Part shown: piece by piece, positions 35,987 through 46,474 of the stretch
Layout of the letters: the number at the start of each line of letters is the position of its first letter
Numbering within the stretch: position 1 is the stretch's first letter
Assembly (NCBI RefSeq): GCF_009862265.1
Contig: NZ_WWGX01000022.1
Span: forward strand, 281,551-345,550
Length of the DNA stretch: 64,000 nucleotides
Reading direction: 5' to 3'
DNA from: Streptomyces sp. SID8352
GTDB lineage: Bacteria; Actinomycetota; Actinomycetes; Streptomycetales; Streptomycetaceae
Translations under genes and position numbers: made by a program
The notes under the pieces: generated by a model
What the model was told of the DNA's origin: nothing
The model's input: only the letters and a program-made list of their open reading frames with translations
Databases searched by the model: none

Positions 35987-37642
35987 GTGACCACCATCAC
36001 CCCGGATTCCGGGAACCAGAGCGACCCCCGCGACTCACTTCGCCCGGAGGCGGGTGGGCCCGGTACGCTCACCGCCGTGCCACACGCTGATCAGTCCCAA
36101 ACCACCCAGAAGGGCCGCTCCGTGACCCATCCGGGACCCCCCCGGCCCGTGCGCAGCACCACCACGGCGCTCGCGGAACTCGCCGGCCAGCTCGGTGTCA
36201 CCGCCCCGGACGGCACCGTCGGCGTCACCGGCATCACCCACGACTCGCGCGCCGTCCGCCCCGGCGACCTGTACGCCGCCCTGCCCGGGGCCCGCCTGCA
36301 CGGCGCCGACTTCGTCACCCAGGCGGCCGGTCTCGGCGCCGTCGCCGTGCTGACCGACCCGGACGGCGCGGAGCGCGCCGCGGCGGCCGGACTGCCGGCC
36401 CTCGTCGTGGACGACCCGCGGGCGCGGATGGGCGACCTGGCCGCCACCATCTACGGTCGGCCCGGCGACGGACTGCTCCAGATCGGCATCACCGGCACCT
36501 CCGGCAAGACCACCACCGCCTACCTCGTCGAGGGCGGGCTGCGCACGGCCAGGACCACCGGGCTGATCGGCACCGTCGAGATGCGCATCGGCGACGAGCG
36601 CATCCCCTCCGAGCGCACCACCCCCGAGGCCACCGACCTCCAGGCCCTCTTCGCCGTCATGCGCGAGCGCGGCACCGAGGCGGTCGCCATGGAGGTCTCC
36701 AGCCACGCCCTGGTCCTCGGCCGGGTCGACGGCTGCGTCTTCGACATCGCGGTCTTCACCAACCTCAGCCCGGAGCACATGGAGTTCCACTCCGGCATGG
36801 AGGACTACTTCCAGGCCAAGGCGCAGCTCTTCACCCCGCGCCGCAGCAGGCTCGGCGTCGTCAACACCGACGACGAGTACGGCCGCCGGCTCGCGCGGCA
36901 GGCCACCGTGCCGGTCGTCACCTACTCCGCCGAGGGCCACCCGGACGCCGACTGGCGCGCCGAGGACGTCGCGCTCGGCCCGCTCGACTCGACGTTCACC
37001 GCGGTCGGACCGGAGGGCGAGCGGATCCCCGCCCGCTCGCCGCTGGCCGGCCCGTTCAACGTGGCCAACACCCTCGCCGCGATCGCCGCCCTGGCCGCCG
37101 CCGGGCTCGACCCGCACTCCGCCGCCGAGGGCGTCGCCGCGGTCCCGGGCGTTCCGGGCCGCCTGGAGCGCGTCGACGCCGGGCAGCCGTACCTCGCGGT
37201 CGTCGACTACGCCCACAAGACCGACGCCGTGGAGTCCGTGCTGCGGGCCCTGCGCAAGGTGACCGGCGGGCGGCTGCACGCCGTCCTCGGCTGCGGCGGC
37301 GACCGGGACACCACCAAGCGCGAGCCGATGGGCGCGGCGGTGGCCCGCTTCGCCGACACGGCCGTGCTCACCTCAGACAACCCCCGCTCCGAGGACCCCC
37401 TCGCCATCCTCGCCACCATGCTCCGCGGCGCGGCCTCCGTGCCCGCGCACGAGCGCGGCGAGGTGCAGGTCTTCGAGGACCGGGCCGCCGCCATCAGCGC
37501 CGCCGTCGGCCTCGCCGGCCCCGGCGACACCGTGCTGGTCGCGGGCAAGGGCCACGAGCTGGGCCAGGACATCGCCGGGGTGGTCCGTCCCTTCGACGAC
37601 CGCCAGGTGCTTCGCGAAGCCATTCAGAAGACCCAGGGATGA
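35987..37642 (+). CDS. murE: UDP-MurNAc-L-Ala-D-Glu:diaminopimelate ligase MurE
   Basis: Adds the third, diaminopimelate residue to the peptidoglycan precursor. ATP motif GITGTSGKTTTAY lies near 165-177. The substrate-selecting DNPRSEDP near 463-470 marks diaminopimelate rather than lysine. SSHALVLGRVDG is also family-typical. From the GTG at 35987 it has 551 residues, with about 60 N-terminal residues not needed for the fold. Alternative in-frame GTGs are at 36077, six to seven bases after a TACGCT -10-like hexamer, and at 36122, preceded by GAAGGG. The latter would give 506 residues, the usual length. The true start is undecided. Confidence 0.92.
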   Translation: MTTITPDSGNQSDPRDSLRPEAGGPGTLTAVPHADQSQTTQKGRSVTHPGPPRPVRSTTTALAELAGQLGVTAPDGTVGVTGITHDSRAVRPGDLYAALPGARLHGADFVTQAAGLGAVAVLTDPDGAERAAAAGLPALVVDDPRARMGDLAATIYGRPGDGLLQIGITGTSGKTTTAYLVEGGLRTARTTGLIGTVEMRIGDERIPSERTTPEATDLQALFAVMRERGTEAVAMEVSSHALVLGRVDGCVFDIAVFTNLSPEHMEFHSGMEDYFQAKAQLFTPRRSRLGVVNTDDEYGRRLARQATVPVVTYSAEGHPDADWRAEDVALGPLDSTFTAVGPEGERIPARSPLAGPFNVANTLAAIAALAAAGLDPHSAAEGVAAVPGVPGRLERVDAGQPYLAVVDYAHKTDAVESVLRALRKVTGGRLHAVLGCGGDRDTTKREPMGAAVARFADTAVLTSDNPRSEDPLAILATMLRGAASVPAHERGEVQVFEDRAAAISAAVGLAGPGDTVLVAGKGHELGQDIAGVVRPFDDRQVLREAIQKTQG

Positions 37643-37670
37643 ACTCCCGCATGATCCAGGGGATGAACTT

Positions 37671-39101
37671 GTGATCGCCCTCTCCCTCGCCGAGATCGCA
37701 GAAGTCGTCGGCGGGCAGATGCACGACATACCGGACGCGTCCGTCGAGGTCACCGGACCGGTCGTCCGGGACTCCCGCGAGGCGGGTCCCGGCAGCCTGT
37801 TCGTCGCCTTCGTCGGTGAGCGCGCCGACGGCCACGACTTCGCCCGCGCGGTCGTCGGGGCGGGGGCGGTGGCCGTGCTCGGCTCCCGTCCCGTCGGCGT
37901 GCCCGCGATCGTCGTGGACGACGTGCAGGCCGCCCTCGGGGCCCTCGCCCGGCACGTCGTGCGGCGGCTCGGCGCCACGCTGGTGGCGCTGACCGGGTCG
38001 GCCGGAAAGACCAGCACCAAGGACCTCATCGCCCAGGTGCTCCGGCGCAAGGCCCCCACGGTCTTCACACCGGGCTCGCACAACAACGAGATCGGGCTGC
38101 CGCTCACCGCGCTCACCGCCACCGAGGAGACCCGCTTCCTCGTCCTGGAGATGGGCGCCCGGGGCGTCGGCCACATCCGCTACCTGACCGGGCTGACCCC
38201 GCCCCGGATCGGGCTGGTCCTCAACGTCGGCAGCGCCCACATCGGCGAGTTCGGCGGCCGGGAGCGGATCGCGGAGGCCAAGGGCGAACTCGTGGAGGCC
38301 CTCCCGGCGGCGGCCGAGGGCGGCACCGCCGTCCTCAACATGGACGACCCCCTGGTGCGCGCCATGGCCTCCCGGACCGAGGCGAAGGTGCTGTTCTTCG
38401 GTGAGTCCGACGAAGCGGACGTACGCGCCGAGAACGTGCGACTCACGGACAGCGGGCAGCCCTCCTTCCGCCTTCTCACACCCTCCGGTGCAAGCGATGT
38501 GACCATGCGCCTGTACGGTGAGCACCACGTGTCGAACGCGCTCGCCGCGGCCGCCGTCGCCCACGAGCTGGGCATGTCCGCAGACGAGATCGCCACCGCG
38601 CTCTCCGAGGCGGGCTCCCTCTCCCGCTGGCGGATGGAGGTCACCGAGCGCCCGGACGGTGTGACGGTCGTCAACGACGCCTACAACGCGAACCCCGAGT
38701 CCATGAAGGCCGCGCTGCGCGCGCTGGCGGCCATGGGCGGTGCCTCCCGGGCACGCGGGGGCCGCACGTGGGCGGTGCTCGGCAGGATGGCCGAGCTGGG
38801 GGACGAGTCGCTCGCCGAGCACGACGCGGTCGGACGGCTCGCCGTCCGGCTCAACGTCAGCAAGCTCGTCGCGGTCGGGGGCAGGGAAGCCGCCTGGCTG
38901 CAATTGGGCGCATACAACGAGGGTTCGTGGGGTGAGGAGTCGGTGCACGTGTCCGACGCACAGGCGGCTGTCGACCTGTTGCGCAGCGAGCTGCGCCCGG
39001 GGGACGTCGTGCTCGTGAAGGCGTCCCGGTCGGTGGGGCTGGAGAGCGTCGCCGCGGCGCTCCTGGAGACCGGCGCCGAGGGCGAGGTCGCCGCCCGATG
39101 A
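37671..39101 (+). CDS. murF: UDP-MurNAc-tripeptide:D-Ala-D-Ala ligase MurF
   Basis: Completes the pentapeptide by adding D-Ala-D-Ala. The 476-residue ligase has MurF motifs [17 protein letters not shown], the ATP loop [11 protein letters not shown] near 108, [34 protein letters not shown] and [13 protein letters not shown]. The GTG at 37671 has AGGGG upstream; murE ends 28 bp before. Its stop overlaps the mraY ATG by four bases. Confidence 0.96.
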   Translation: MIALSLAEIAEVVGGQMHDIPDASVEVTGPVVRDSREAGPGSLFVAFVGERADGHDFARAVVGAGAVAVLGSRPVGVPAIVVDDVQAALGALARHVVRRLGATLVALTGSAGKTSTKDLIAQVLRRKAPTVFTPGSHNNEIGLPLTALTATEETRFLVLEMGARGVGHIRYLTGLTPPRIGLVLNVGSAHIGEFGGRERIAEAKGELVEALPAAAEGGTAVLNMDDPLVRAMASRTEAKVLFFGESDEADVRAENVRLTDSGQPSFRLLTPSGASDVTMRLYGEHHVSNALAAAAVAHELGMSADEIATALSEAGSLSRWRMEVTERPDGVTVVNDAYNANPESMKAALRALAAMGGASRARGGRTWAVLGRMAELGDESLAEHDAVGRLAVRLNVSKLVAVGGREAAWLQLGAYNEGSWGEESVHVSDAQAAVDLLRSELRPGDVVLVKASRSVGLESVAAALLETGAEGEVAAR

Positions 39102-40192
39102 TGAAGCAGATCCTGTTCGCGGGAGTCATCGGCCTCTTCCTGACGCTGGTCGGCACGCCGCTGCTGATCAAGTTGCTGGCCCGCAAGGGCTACGGCCAGT
39201 ACATCCGCGACGACGGGCCGCGCGAGCACGCCAGCAAGCGCGGCACGCCGACCATGGGCGGCATCGCCTTCATCCTGGCCACGGTCATCGCCTACTTCCT
39301 GGCCAAGGTGATCACCGGCTACCTGGACGGGGAGGCGGACACCGGGCCGACCTTCTCGGGCCTGCTGGTGCTCGGCCTGATGGTCGGCATGGGCCTGGTC
39401 GGCTTCCTCGACGACTACATCAAGATCGTCAAGCGGCGTTCGCTGGGCCTGCGGGCCAAGGCGAAGATGGCCGGGCAGCTCATCGTCGGCATCGCCTTCG
39501 CCGTCCTCGCCCTGCAGTTCGCCGACAACCGCGGCAACACCCCGGCCTCCACCAAGCTGTCGTTCATCACGGACTTCGGCTGGACCATCGGCCCGGTGCT
39601 GTTCGTCGTCTGGGCGCTGTTCATGATCCTGGCGATGTCCAACGGCGTGAACCTGACCGACGGTCTGGACGGCCTGGCCACCGGCGCGTCCGTCCTCGTC
39701 TTCGGCGCCTACACCTTCATCGGCGTCTGGCAGTTCCAGGAGTCCTGCGCCAACGCGCAGACCCTGACCAACCCCGGTGCCTGCTACGAGGTGCGCGACC
39801 CGCTCGACCTGGCGGTGGTCGCCTCCGCGCTGATGGGCGCCTGCCTGGGCTTCCTCTGGTGGAACACCTCGCCGGCCAAGATCTTCATGGGTGACACCGG
39901 TTCGCTGGCGCTCGGCGGTGTCCTCGCGGGTCTCGCGATCTGCTCGCGCACCGAGCTGCTGGTCGCCATCCTCGGCGGTCTGTTCGTCCTCATCACCATG
40001 TCGGTCGTCATCCAGGTCGGCTCCTTCCGGCTCACCGGGAAGCGGGTCTTCCGGATGGCACCGCTCCAGCACCACTTCGAACTCAAAGGCTGGTCCGAGG
40101 TCCTCGTCGTGGTCCGCTTCTGGATCATCCAGGGCATCTGCGTGATCGTCGGACTCGGCATCTTCTACGCGGGATGGGCAGCGGACAAGTGA
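39098..40192 (+). CDS. mraY: Phospho-MurNAc-pentapeptide translocase MraY
   Basis: Integral membrane enzyme forming lipid I from UDP-MurNAc-pentapeptide and undecaprenyl phosphate. The 364-residue protein has about ten helices and the three acidic signatures [28 protein letters not shown] and [12 protein letters not shown], plus [11 protein letters not shown] near the C terminus. [11 protein letters not shown] is also typical. Its ATG overlaps the murF stop (ATGA) and its stop overlaps murD, so translation is coupled on both sides. Confidence 0.97.
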   Translation: MMKQILFAGVIGLFLTLVGTPLLIKLLARKGYGQYIRDDGPREHASKRGTPTMGGIAFILATVIAYFLAKVITGYLDGEADTGPTFSGLLVLGLMVGMGLVGFLDDYIKIVKRRSLGLRAKAKMAGQLIVGIAFAVLALQFADNRGNTPASTKLSFITDFGWTIGPVLFVVWALFMILAMSNGVNLTDGLDGLATGASVLVFGAYTFIGVWQFQESCANAQTLTNPGACYEVRDPLDLAVVASALMGACLGFLWWNTSPAKIFMGDTGSLALGGVLAGLAICSRTELLVAILGGLFVLITMSVVIQVGSFRLTGKRVFRMAPLQHHFELKGWSEVLVVVRFWIIQGICVIVGLGIFYAGWAADK

Positions 40193-41607
40193 CCTCCTCG
40201 GTGCCTTCGGACTTCACCGGCAAGCACATCACCGTGGCCGGCCTGGGCGTCTCCGGCGTCCCGGCCGCCCGGGTCCTCAGCGGCCTGGGCGCCCGCGTCA
40301 CCGTCGTCAACGACGGCGACGACGAGCGCTCCCGGAGCCAGGCCGCGGAGCTGGAGCCGCTCGGCGTCACGGTGCGCCTGGGCGACGGCGACACCCTGCC
40401 CGAGGGCACCGAGCTGATCGTCACCGCCCCCGGCTGGCGTCCGGACAAGCCGCTGTTCGCCGCCGCCCGCGAGGCCGGCGTCCCCGTCTGGGGCGACGTC
40501 GAACTCGCCTGGCGGCTGCGCGGCCCCGGCGCCGCCCCCTGGCTGGCGGTCACCGGCACCAACGGCAAGACCACCACCGTCCGGATGCTCGCCGCCATGC
40601 TCACCGCCGCCGGGTTGCGCACGGCTGCCGTCGGCAACATCGGCGTCTCGCTGCTGGACGCGGTCACCGGCGACGAGGAGTACGACGTCCTGGCCGTGGA
40701 GCTGTCCAGCTACCAGCTCCACTGGGCGCCGTCGGTGCGCGCCCACTCGGCCGCCGTGCTCAACCTCGCCCCCGACCACCTCGACTGGCACGGCTCCATG
40801 GCGGCGTACGCCGCCGACAAGGGGCGCGTCTACGAGGGCAACCGCGTCGCCTGCGTCTACAACGCCGCCGACCGGGCCACCGAGGACCTGGTCCGCGGGG
40901 CCGACGTCGAGGAGGGCTGCCGGGCCGTCGGCTTCACCCTCGGCGCCCCGGGCCCGTCCCAACTCGGCGTCGTGGACGGCATCCTGGTCGACCGCGCCTT
41001 CGTCGAGGACCGGCAGCGCAACGCCCAGGAGCTCGCCGAGGTCTCCGACGTCCGCCCGCCGGCCCCGCACAACATCGCCAACGCCCTCGCCGCGGCGGCC
41101 CTGGCCCGCGCCCACGGCGTCCCGGCCGCCGCCGTCCGCGACGGGCTGCGGGCCTTCACTCCGGACGCCCACCGCATCGCGCACGTGGCGGACCTCGACG
41201 GGGTCGCCTACGTCGACGACTCCAAGGCCACCAACACCCACGCCGCCGAGGCGTCGTTGACGGCGTACGGATCGGTCGTCTGGATCGCCGGGGGACTCGC
41301 CAAGGGCGCCGCCTTCGACGAGCTGGTCGCCGGTGCCGCCGGGCGGCTGCGGGGTGCCGTCCTCATCGGCGCCGACCGGGCCCTGATCCGCGAAGCCCTG
41401 GCGCGACACGCCCCGGAGGTACCCGTCGTCGACCTCGACCGGACCGACACTGGGGCGATGCTCCAGGCCGTCCAGGAGGCGCGGCGGCTCGCCCGGCCCG
41501 GCGACACGGTGCTGCTGGCCCCGGCCTGCGCCTCGATGGACATGTTCACCAACTACAACCAGCGCGGTGACGCGTTCGCCCGGGCCGTTCGCGAACTCGG
41601 CGCCTGA
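40174..41607 (+). CDS. murD: UDP-MurNAc-L-Ala:D-Glu ligase MurD
   Basis: Adds D-glutamate to UDP-MurNAc-L-alanine in the cytosol. The 477-residue ligase shows [17 protein letters not shown], the ATP loop [32 protein letters not shown] and [20 protein letters not shown] 40174 overlaps mraY by 19 bases; the in-frame GTG at 40189 overlaps it by four (GTGA), the commoner arrangement in this cluster. Either could be used; the difference is five residues. Confidence 0.95.
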   Translation: MGSGQVTSSVPSDFTGKHITVAGLGVSGVPAARVLSGLGARVTVVNDGDDERSRSQAAELEPLGVTVRLGDGDTLPEGTELIVTAPGWRPDKPLFAAAREAGVPVWGDVELAWRLRGPGAAPWLAVTGTNGKTTTVRMLAAMLTAAGLRTAAVGNIGVSLLDAVTGDEEYDVLAVELSSYQLHWAPSVRAHSAAVLNLAPDHLDWHGSMAAYAADKGRVYEGNRVACVYNAADRATEDLVRGADVEEGCRAVGFTLGAPGPSQLGVVDGILVDRAFVEDRQRNAQELAEVSDVRPPAPHNIANALAAAALARAHGVPAAAVRDGLRAFTPDAHRIAHVADLDGVAYVDDSKATNTHAAEASLTAYGSVVWIAGGLAKGAAFDELVAGAAGRLRGAVLIGADRALIREALARHAPEVPVVDLDRTDTGAMLQAVQEARRLARPGDTVLLAPACASMDMFTNYNQRGDAFARAVRELGA

Positions 41608-41681
41608 CCCGGCCGACCGCGCCGGGCGCTCTCGGGAGGGACGCGTGGGACGGTCCGAACCGACGTACAGGGGAGGCCGCG

Positions 41682-43064
41682 ATGCCCGCTAGCCCCGGCA
41701 GCCGCACCGGCCGCCCGCCCGCCCAGCGGGCTCCCCGGCGACCCTCCCCGGCCCGCCCGCCGCGGGAGGACAACGCCGTCATGCGCCTGTACCACCGGGT
41801 GCGCAGGGCCTGGGACCGGCCGCTGACCGCCTATTACGTGATCTTCGGCGGCAGTGCGCTGATCACCGTCCTGGGCCTGGTGATGGTCTACTCGGCCTCC
41901 CAGATCACGGCGCTGCAACTGTCGCTCCCGGGGTCGTACTTCTTCCGCAAGCAGTTCCTCGCCGCGCTGATCGGCGCCGGGCTGATGTTCGCCGCCATGC
42001 GGATGCCGGTGAAGCTGCACCGCGCCCTGGCCTACCCGATCCTCGCCGGTGCCGTCGCCCTGATGATCCTGGTCCAGGTGCCGGGGATAGGGATGTCGGT
42101 CAACGGCAACCAGAACTGGATCTCGCTGGGCGGCTCCTTCCAGGTGCAGCCCAGCGAGATCGGCAAGCTCGCCCTCGTGCTCTGGGGCGCGGACCTGCTC
42201 GCCCGCAAGCACGACCGGAACCTGCTGGCCCAGTGGAAGCACATGCTGGTGCCGCTGGTGCCGGCCGCGTTCATGCTGCTCGGGCTCATCATGATCGGCG
42301 GCGACATGGGCACCGCGATCATCCTCACCGCGATCCTCTTCGGGCTGCTCTGGCTGGCGGGCGCGCCCACCCGGCTGTTCGTCGGTGTGCTCTCCGTCGC
42401 ACTGCTGATCGGCGCCGTGCTGATCAAGACCAGCGCCAACCGGATGGCCCGGATGGGCTGCCTGCTCGCCACCGACCCGGGCCCGGACGACACCTGCTGG
42501 CAGGCCGTGCACGGGATCTACGCGCTGGCCTCGGGCGGGATCTTCGGGTCCGGACTCGGTGCCAGCGTGGAGAAGTGGGGGCAACTCCCGGAGGCGCACA
42601 CCGACTTCATCTTCGCCGTCACCGGCGAGGAGTTGGGCCTGGCGGGGACGCTGTCGGTGCTCGCCCTGTTCGCGGCTCTAGGCTATGCGGGTATCCGCGT
42701 GGCCGGACGCACGGAGGACTCCTTCGTACGGTATGCCGCGGGAGGCGTGACCACCTGGATCATGGCGCAGACCGTGATCAACATCGGTGCGGTCCTCGGG
42801 CTGCTGCCGATCGCGGGTGTCCCCCTCCCGCTGTTCTCCTACGGGGGCTCCGCCCTGCTGCCGACCATGTTCGCCATCGGACTGCTGATCGCCTTCGCCC
42901 GCGACGAGCCCGGTGCGCGGACGGCGCTTGCGCTGCGGCGACCCCGCTTTGGTAGAAAGCGGGGAACGGGGGGAAGCGGGGGCTCCGGACCCAAGCGGAA
43001 ACCCCGGAGTCGGAACACGATGCGACGGCGTGCCTCTGTGGCGCGTCCGTCCGGAGAGCGGTGA
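41682..43064 (+). CDS. ftsW: FtsW septal peptidoglycan glycosyltransferase (SEDS family)
   Basis: Polytopic SEDS protein polymerising septal glycan with FtsI. The 460-residue protein has a basic N-terminal tail, ten or so helices, and family motifs VYSASQI, GSYFFRKQ, GNQNWISLGGSFQVQPSEIGKLAL, GGDMGTAIIL, LPEAHTDFIFAVTGEELG and PLPLFSYGGSALL. The ~55-residue C-terminal tail is Arg/Lys/Gly-rich and likely cytosolic. GGGGAGG precedes the ATG. Confidence 0.95.
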   Translation: MPASPGSRTGRPPAQRAPRRPSPARPPREDNAVMRLYHRVRRAWDRPLTAYYVIFGGSALITVLGLVMVYSASQITALQLSLPGSYFFRKQFLAALIGAGLMFAAMRMPVKLHRALAYPILAGAVALMILVQVPGIGMSVNGNQNWISLGGSFQVQPSEIGKLALVLWGADLLARKHDRNLLAQWKHMLVPLVPAAFMLLGLIMIGGDMGTAIILTAILFGLLWLAGAPTRLFVGVLSVALLIGAVLIKTSANRMARMGCLLATDPGPDDTCWQAVHGIYALASGGIFGSGLGASVEKWGQLPEAHTDFIFAVTGEELGLAGTLSVLALFAALGYAGIRVAGRTEDSFVRYAAGGVTTWIMAQTVINIGAVLGLLPIAGVPLPLFSYGGSALLPTMFAIGLLIAFARDEPGARTALALRRPRFGRKRGTGGSGGSGPKRKPRSRNTMRRRASVARPSGER

Positions 43065-43070
43065 ATTTCG

Positions 43071-44165
43071 GTGCATGTCGTACTCGCCGGCGGAGGAACC
43101 GCGGGCCACATCGAGCCCGCGCTCGCCCTCGCGGACGCCCTGCGCAGGCAGGACCCGTCCGTGGGGATCACGGCCCTGGGCACGGAACGCGGTCTTGAGA
43201 CCCGCCTCGTACCCGAGCGCGGGTACGAACTGGCGCTGATCCCGGCCGTCCCGCTGCCGCGCAGGCCCACCCCCGAACTGATCACCGTCCCGGGGCGGCT
43301 GCGCGGCACCATCAAGGCCACCGAGCAGATCCTCGAACGCACCCGGGCGGACGCCGTGGTCGGCTTCGGCGGCTACGTCGCCCTGCCCGCCTACCTCGCC
43401 GCCAAGCGGCTCGGCGTGCCGATCATCGTGCACGAGGCCAACGCCCGCCCCGGGCTGGCCAACAAGATCGGTTCGCGCTACGCCGCCCAGGTCGCCGTCT
43501 CCACTCCGGACAGCAAGCTCCGCAACTCCCGCTACATCGGCATCCCGCTGCGCCGCTCCATCGCCACCCTGGACCGCGCCGCGGCCCGCCCCGAGGCCCG
43601 CGCCCTGTTCGGGCTGGACCCCAACCTGCCGACGCTGCTGGTGACCGGCGGCTCGCAGGGCGCCCGCCGCCTCAACGAGGTGATCCAGCAGGTCGCCCCC
43701 TGGCTCCAGCAGGCCGGCATCCAGATCCTGCACGCGGTCGGTCCCAAGAACGAACTGCCGCAGGTGCACCAGATGCCGGGGATGCCCCCCTACAGGCCGG
43801 TAAGTTACCTGGACCGGATGGACCTCGCGTACGCCGCCGCCGACATGATGCTCTGCCGCGCGGGCGCGATGACCGTCGCCGAACTCTCCGCCGTCGGGCT
43901 CCCGGCCGCCTACGTCCCGCTGCCCATCGGCAACGGCGAACAGCGGCTGAACGCCCAGCCGGTGGTCAAGGCCGGCGGTGGACTGCTGGTCGACGACGCG
44001 GAGCTGACGCCCGAGTGGGTGCAGCACAACGTGCTGCCCGTGCTCGCCGACCCGCACCGGCTGTACGAGATGTCCCGCGCCGCCGCCGAGTTCGGCCGCC
44101 GGGACGCCGACGACCTGCTCGTCGGCATGGTGTACGAGGCGATCGCCGCCCGTGCGCGCCACTAG
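43071..44165 (+). CDS. murG: MurG N-acetylglucosaminyl transferase
   Basis: Adds GlcNAc to lipid I, giving lipid II, at the inner membrane face. The 364-residue GT-B enzyme has the N-terminal loop [81 protein letters not shown] and [14 protein letters not shown]. The GTG at 43071 lies six bases past the ftsW stop. murC, which often follows murG in other phyla, is not here. Confidence 0.96.
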   Translation: MHVVLAGGGTAGHIEPALALADALRRQDPSVGITALGTERGLETRLVPERGYELALIPAVPLPRRPTPELITVPGRLRGTIKATEQILERTRADAVVGFGGYVALPAYLAAKRLGVPIIVHEANARPGLANKIGSRYAAQVAVSTPDSKLRNSRYIGIPLRRSIATLDRAAARPEARALFGLDPNLPTLLVTGGSQGARRLNEVIQQVAPWLQQAGIQILHAVGPKNELPQVHQMPGMPPYRPVSYLDRMDLAYAAADMMLCRAGAMTVAELSAVGLPAAYVPLPIGNGEQRLNAQPVVKAGGGLLVDDAELTPEWVQHNVLPVLADPHRLYEMSRAAAEFGRRDADDLLVGMVYEAIAARARH

Positions 44166-44190
44166 GAACGTCTGACGGAGGGCAGGGAGC

Positions 44191-44988
44191 GTGGCCGGAC
44201 CGACCACCACCGCGGAGCGCGGCGAACGTCAGCGGGAGTCGTCCGGCCCGCCCCCCGGGGGGTGGTTCAGGACCCCCAGCCTTCGTACGATCGTCATCTC
44301 GGCCCTCGTCCTCGTGCTCCTGGCGGGCGGCGGGGTGTGGGTCCTCTACGGCTCCGACTGGCTGCGGGTGGAACGCGTGTCCGTCACCGGAACGCGCGTG
44401 CTGACCCCCGACGAGGTGCGCGCGGCTGCCGGGGCACCGCTCGGCGCCCCCCTGGTCTCCGTCGACACCGCCGCCATCGAGGCGCGGCTGCGCCGGGCGC
44501 TGCCGCGGATCGACGCGGTGTCGGTGGAGCGCTCCTGGCCGGACGGGATCGGGGTGAAGGTGACCGAACGCACGCCGGTCCTGGTGATGGAGAAGGGCGG
44601 GACCTTCACCGAAGTGGACGGGAAGGGCGTCCGGTTCGCCACCGTGCCGAAGGCCCCGGAGAAGGTCCCCGTGCTGGATCTGGACGTCGTCCGGACGGGG
44701 TCGGCGGCGGCCGCCGCGCGGCGCTTCGGTGAGGACCGCCTGGTGCGGGCCGCGGTCGAGGTCGCCGACACCGTCCCGGGGAAGGTCGCGCAGCGGACCC
44801 GGAAGATCAGGGTCCGTTCCTACGACGACATCGCGCTGGAGCTGGACGGCGGGCGGACGGTGGCCTGGGGGAGCGCCGAACTCGGCGAGGAGAAGGCCCG
44901 GACGCTCACGGCGCTGATGAAGGCCACCCCGAAAGCACGTCACTTCGACGTGAGCGCGCCCACGGCGCCCGCGTCATCCGGGAGTTGA
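44191..44988 (+). CDS. ftsQ: Cell division protein FtsQ
   Basis: Bitopic divisome protein linking FtsL and partners to the septum. It has a ~30-residue polar N terminus, one helix (about 33-52, TIVISALVLVLLAGGGVWVL) and an extracytoplasmic POTRA domain (about 57-128, WLRVERVSVTGTRVLTPDEV). The beta domain follows to residue 265. AGGGAGC before the GTG gives the start. ftsA does not follow, as expected for actinobacteria. The 286-bp gap to ftsZ is full of regulatory signals. Confidence 0.93.
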   Translation: MAGPTTTAERGERQRESSGPPPGGWFRTPSLRTIVISALVLVLLAGGGVWVLYGSDWLRVERVSVTGTRVLTPDEVRAAAGAPLGAPLVSVDTAAIEARLRRALPRIDAVSVERSWPDGIGVKVTERTPVLVMEKGGTFTEVDGKGVRFATVPKAPEKVPVLDLDVVRTGSAAAAARRFGEDRLVRAAVEVADTVPGKVAQRTRKIRVRSYDDIALELDGGRTVAWGSAELGEEKARTLTALMKATPKARHFDVSAPTAPASSGS

Positions 44989-45035
44989 CGGCCATACCCG
45001 CAGGCCAGCACCCTGGTTGGGCAGCGCTACGGCTG

Positions 45036-45050
45036 ATCACATAGGGTGAA
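45036..45050 (+). promoter_or_regulatory. BldD-like box upstream of ftsZ
   Basis: ATCACATAGGGTGAA fits the BldD consensus NTNACNC(A/T)GNGTNAN at all fixed positions except one (T for C at position 7). BldD with cyclic di-GMP represses sporulation genes, and ftsZ is a reported target in S. coelicolor. Confidence 0.55.
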
Positions 45051-45078
45051 AAGAAAAACGGGAGGTTCGGCGTGTTCG

Positions 45079-45138
45079 TTGAACGCGCGCCACGTGTCGA
45101 CTTAGTGTCCTGTTCGGAAGACTCCAAGGAACGGACAC
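45079..45138 (+). promoter_or_regulatory. ftsZ promoter overlapping GACAC (WhiA-type) motifs
   Basis: TTGAAC (45079-45084) and TAGTGT (45103-45108) with an 18-bp spacer form a promoter. Three copies of the WhiA core GACAC lie in 45 bp: inverted at 45094-45098 and 45105-45109, the latter on the -10, and direct at 45134-45138. WhiA with WhiB is known to activate ftsZ for sporulation septation. Confidence 0.6.
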
Positions 45139-45144
45139 ACTGAT

Positions 45145-45169
45145 AACCCTAAAGTTCAGCGTTAGGGTT
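45145..45169 (+). promoter_or_regulatory. Inverted repeat in the ftsZ leader
   Basis: AACCCTAA and TTAGGGTT form a perfect 8-bp inverted repeat with a 9-base spacer, 106 bp before the ftsZ start. In the transcript it would be a hairpin; as DNA it could be an operator. It is notably AT-rich for this genome. Confidence 0.6.
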
Positions 45170-45274
45170 CGGGTCGGCGCTACGGACCGCCCCATTCGGC
45201 ATCAGTCGCCGGTCGCCGGGCAGCAGTGCTCCCGTCACCGGACGACACGTAACTCGAGGCGAGAGGCCTTCGAC

Positions 45275-46474
45275 GTGGCAGCACCGCAGAACTACCTCGC
45301 AGTCATCAAAGTCATCGGTGTCGGCGGCGGTGGTGTCAATGCCATCAACCGGATGATCGAGGTCGGTCTCAAGGGCGTCGAGTTCATCGCCATCAACACC
45401 GACGCGCAAGCGCTGTTGATGAGCGACGCCGACGTCAAGCTCGACGTCGGCCGCGAACTCACCCGCGGACTCGGTGCCGGAGCCAACCCGGCCGTCGGCC
45501 GCAAGGCCGCCGAGGACCACCGCGAGGAGATCGAGGAGGTCCTCAAGGGGGCCGACATGGTCTTCGTGACGGCCGGTGAGGGCGGCGGCACCGGCACCGG
45601 CGGCGCGCCCGTCGTGGCCAACATCGCGCGCTCGCTGGGCGCCCTGACCATCGGCGTGGTCACCCGCCCGTTCACCTTCGAGGGACGGCGCCGGGCCAAC
45701 CAGGCCGAGGACGGGATCGCGGAACTCCGCGAAGAGGTCGACACCCTCATCGTGATCCCCAACGACCGGCTGCTGTCCATCTCGGACCGCCAGGTCAGCG
45801 TGCTCGACGCGTTCAAGTCCGCCGACCAGGTGCTGCTCTCCGGTGTGCAGGGCATCACCGACCTGATCACCACGCCCGGCCTGATCAACCTGGACTTCGC
45901 GGACGTCAAGTCCGTCATGTCCGAGGCGGGTTCGGCCCTCATGGGCATCGGCTCGGCCCGCGGCGACGACCGCGCGGTGGCCGCCGCCGAGATGGCGATC
46001 TCCTCGCCGCTGCTGGAGGCGTCCATCGACGGCGCCCGGGGAGTGCTGCTCTCCATCTCCGGCGGCTCCGACCTCGGCCTCTTCGAGATCAACGAGGCCG
46101 CCCAGCTGGTCAGCGAGGCCGCCCACCCCGAGGCCAACATCATCTTCGGCGCCGTCATCGACGACGCCCTCGGCGACGAGGTCCGGGTCACCGTGATCGC
46201 GGCCGGCTTCGACGGGGGCCAGCCCCCGGCCAAGCGGGACAACGTGCTCGGCTCCACCGCCGCCAAGCGTGAGGAGCCGGCCCCCGTCCGGCAGGCCGAG
46301 AGCCGCCCGTCCTTCGGCTCGCTCGGCAGCGTGAAGCCGAAGGAGGAGCCGGAGCGGGGCATGCCCGAGCCGGTCAACGACCTGCCGCCGGTGGCCCCGC
46401 CGCCGGTCCCGCCGTCGCGGACCTACTCGGACAGCGCCGCCGAGGAACTGGACGTGCCGGACTTCCTGAAGTGA
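45275..46474 (+). CDS. ftsZ: Cell division GTPase FtsZ
   Basis: Tubulin-like GTPase that assembles the Z-ring or, in aerial hyphae, the Z-ladder. The 399-residue protein has the P-loop-like [13 protein letters not shown], the tubulin signature [19 protein letters not shown], the T7 catalytic loop [11 protein letters not shown], and a C-terminal linker ending in VPDFLK, the conserved partner-binding peptide. GAGAGG precedes the GTG. Its stop overlaps the pgeF start by four bases. Dispensable for streptomycete growth but needed for sporulation. Confidence 0.98.
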   Translation: MAAPQNYLAVIKVIGVGGGGVNAINRMIEVGLKGVEFIAINTDAQALLMSDADVKLDVGRELTRGLGAGANPAVGRKAAEDHREEIEEVLKGADMVFVTAGEGGGTGTGGAPVVANIARSLGALTIGVVTRPFTFEGRRRANQAEDGIAELREEVDTLIVIPNDRLLSISDRQVSVLDAFKSADQVLLSGVQGITDLITTPGLINLDFADVKSVMSEAGSALMGIGSARGDDRAVAAAEMAISSPLLEASIDGARGVLLSISGGSDLGLFEINEAAQLVSEAAHPEANIIFGAVIDDALGDEVRVTVIAAGFDGGQPPAKRDNVLGSTAAKREEPAPVRQAESRPSFGSLGSVKPKEEPERGMPEPVNDLPPVAPPPVPPSRTYSDSAAEELDVPDFLK

